DNA of 6,818 nt from positions 1-6,818 of the forward strand of contig JAOZTO010000138.1 in assembly GCA_029942265.1 (NCBI GenBank). Reading direction: 5' to 3'. The stretch comes from Desulfocapsa sp. GTDB taxonomy: Bacteria > Desulfobacterota > Desulfobulbia > Desulfobulbales > Desulfocapsaceae. The stretch's first letter is position 1. Every line of letters begins with the position of its first letter. The position numbers and the translations under genes are program-made. Of this stretch, positions 6,490-6,818 are shown in pieces. The notes below the pieces were generated by a model. That model worked only from the letters and a program-made list of their open reading frames with translations. It had not been told where the DNA came from and made no database searches.

Positions 6490-6678
6490 TTAACGCAGGG
6501 AATCGTAATACTGCTTAAAAGCATCTGTCTTTTTGTACAGCACTTCATCCGAATGTTTGGGGCTTCCGGTTTCCTGTGCAGTTGCTTTTTTCCCAATTAG
6601 TGCCGATCCTGCTACCACAGCAGTTCCTGCAAAGATCTGTTTGAGAAAGGAGCGTCTTTTTTCGTCATTCTGCTTCAT
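6490..6678 (-). CDS. Small Tat-signal protein, formate dehydrogenase region TAT target family
   Basis: This 62-residue protein starts MKQNDEKRRSFLKQ. It has the twin-arginine motif RRSFLK at residues 8-13, a hydrophobic stretch at about 15-29 and a likely cleavage after ATA near residue 34. The short mature part ends YKKTDAFKQYYDSLR, and residues 48-58 resemble the conserved C-terminal motif (Y-[HRK]-x-[TS] ... [YF]-Y) of the small family known as 'formate dehydrogenase region TAT target' (TIGR02811, from memory). Members sit next to formate dehydrogenase genes and have no established function; a minor subunit or assembly partner has been suggested. Residues 53 and 54 (A, F) differ from the H-[IV] I recall there. 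There is no cysteine or histidine pair for a metal cluster. It lies 22 nt upstream of fdhA, so it is almost certainly in the same operon. The TAA stop is at 6492-6490. Confidence 0.9.
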   Translation of the reverse strand: MKQNDEKRRSFLKQIFAGTAVVAGSALIGKKATAQETGSPKHSDEVLYKKTDAFKQYYDSLR

Positions 6679-6687
6679 ACGTCTTGT

Positions 6688-6692
6688 CCTCC
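6688..6692 (-). promoter_or_regulatory. Ribosome binding site that sets the start of the small Tat protein
   Basis: A GGAGG lies 9 nt before the ATG at 6678-6676. The longer reading, from an ATG at 6729, has no comparable site in front of it. It would also place 17 extra residues ahead of a normal-looking Tat signal. The shorter start is therefore preferred. Confidence 0.85.
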
Positions 6693-6714
6693 ATAGAGTT
6701 ATGGGGTGCTGTTT

Positions 6715-6740
6715 ACTGTTACACCGCATGGTGCAACAGT
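6715..6740 (-). promoter_or_regulatory. Leader hairpin upstream of the formate dehydrogenase operon
   Basis: The minus-strand RNA reads ACTGTTGCACC, loop AUGC, GGUGUAACAGU: an 11-bp stem with one G-U wobble and a 4-nt loop. It ends 22 nt before the ribosome binding site of the small Tat gene. No U-tract follows it on the minus strand, so it is not an intrinsic terminator for incoming transcription. It could be an mRNA 5' stabiliser, a processing site or a protein-binding palindrome. On the plus strand it is followed by TTTTGTG, but one pair there becomes an A-C mismatch and no plus-strand gene needs a terminator. Confidence 0.5.
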
Positions 6741-6751
6741 TTTGTGTACTA

Positions 6752-6817
6752 TTACTGAATTGTTTCTGTTCCGTCTTCTATAAGTCCGTATTCAAGCTCA
6801 AGATAAGCGCCTAAAAA
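6752..6817 (-). CDS. Possible C-terminal end of an unrecognised protein (partial at window edge)
   Basis: An open frame enters from the right edge and encodes 21 residues, ending in ...EYGLIEDGTETIQ before a TAA at 6754-6752. The stretch is acidic, has no internal stop and ends 73 nt before the start of the small Tat protein. That position would fit an upstream gene in the same direction. I do not recognise the tail. With only 21 codons visible, an open frame by chance is quite possible, and the same bases could instead be promoter or leader sequence of the formate dehydrogenase operon. Confidence 0.3.
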   Translation of the reverse strand, partial: FLGAYLELEYGLIEDGTETIQ

Positions 6818-6818
6818 G

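Noticed and set aside
6490..6729. A 79-residue version of the small Tat protein
   Set aside because: The extra 17 residues overlap the leader hairpin, have no ribosome binding site and push the RR motif away from the N-terminus. The start at 6678 has GGAGG.
1..6818. tRNA, rRNA, CRISPR array, defence or toxin-antitoxin genes
   Set aside because: No cloverleaf, regularly spaced repeats or relevant protein motifs were seen. Apart from the MITE-like element the window is a metabolic locus.

Overview
The window carries a respiratory, periplasm-facing, selenocysteine-containing formate dehydrogenase locus, followed by genes for its metal-pterin cofactor and metal supply. All supported genes are on the minus strand, so transcription runs from the high-coordinate end to the low-coordinate end. 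The gene content is a Sec-type molybdo/tungsto-enzyme, a tungstate-type ABC binding protein, a MobB with an extra C-terminal domain, Tat signals and moderate GC. This fits an anaerobic proteobacterium-like organism, most likely a Desulfobacterota (former Deltaproteobacteria) sulfate reducer or relative. That placement is inferred from protein style, not from a search.

Layout in transcription order: (1) a possible C-terminal end of an unrecognised protein at the window edge (6752-6817). (2) A leader of about 73 nt with an 11-bp hairpin (6715-6740). (3) A 62-residue Tat-signal protein of the 'formate dehydrogenase region TAT target' type (6490-6678). (4) fdhA (3675-6467), whose frame is interrupted by a UGA at 5874-5876; this codon is selenocysteine, and a bacterial SECIS-like hairpin follows it. 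(5) fdhB, the four-cluster ferredoxin-like subunit (3075-3662). (6) A 252-bp gap that starts with a strong terminator-like hairpin (3026-3061). (7) fdhC, the membrane cytochrome b subunit with a signal peptide and an extra N-terminal helix (1968-2822). (8) A 222-bp gap with two hairpins and a possible promoter. (9) mobB (1059-1745). (10) A 147-bp imperfect palindromic MITE-like element (941-1087) flanked by CTAG, which supplies the stop codon and last eight residues of mobB. (11) tupA, the tungstate-binding protein (90-911). (12) 89 bp at the window edge where tupB would be expected but cannot be confirmed.

Together, FdhA (bis-MGD, Sec, one [4Fe-4S]) would oxidise formate, or possibly reduce CO2, on the outer face of the membrane. 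FdhB would relay the electrons, and FdhC would pass them through two b haems to quinone. MobB helps make the guanine dinucleotide form of the cofactor, and TupA captures tungstate in the periplasm. This suggests, but does not prove, that the enzyme is tungsten-dependent.

The least ordinary parts are the palindromic element remodelling the mobB end next to tupA, the structured gaps between genes, and the small uncharacterised Tat protein. I found no clearly new multi-gene system here.
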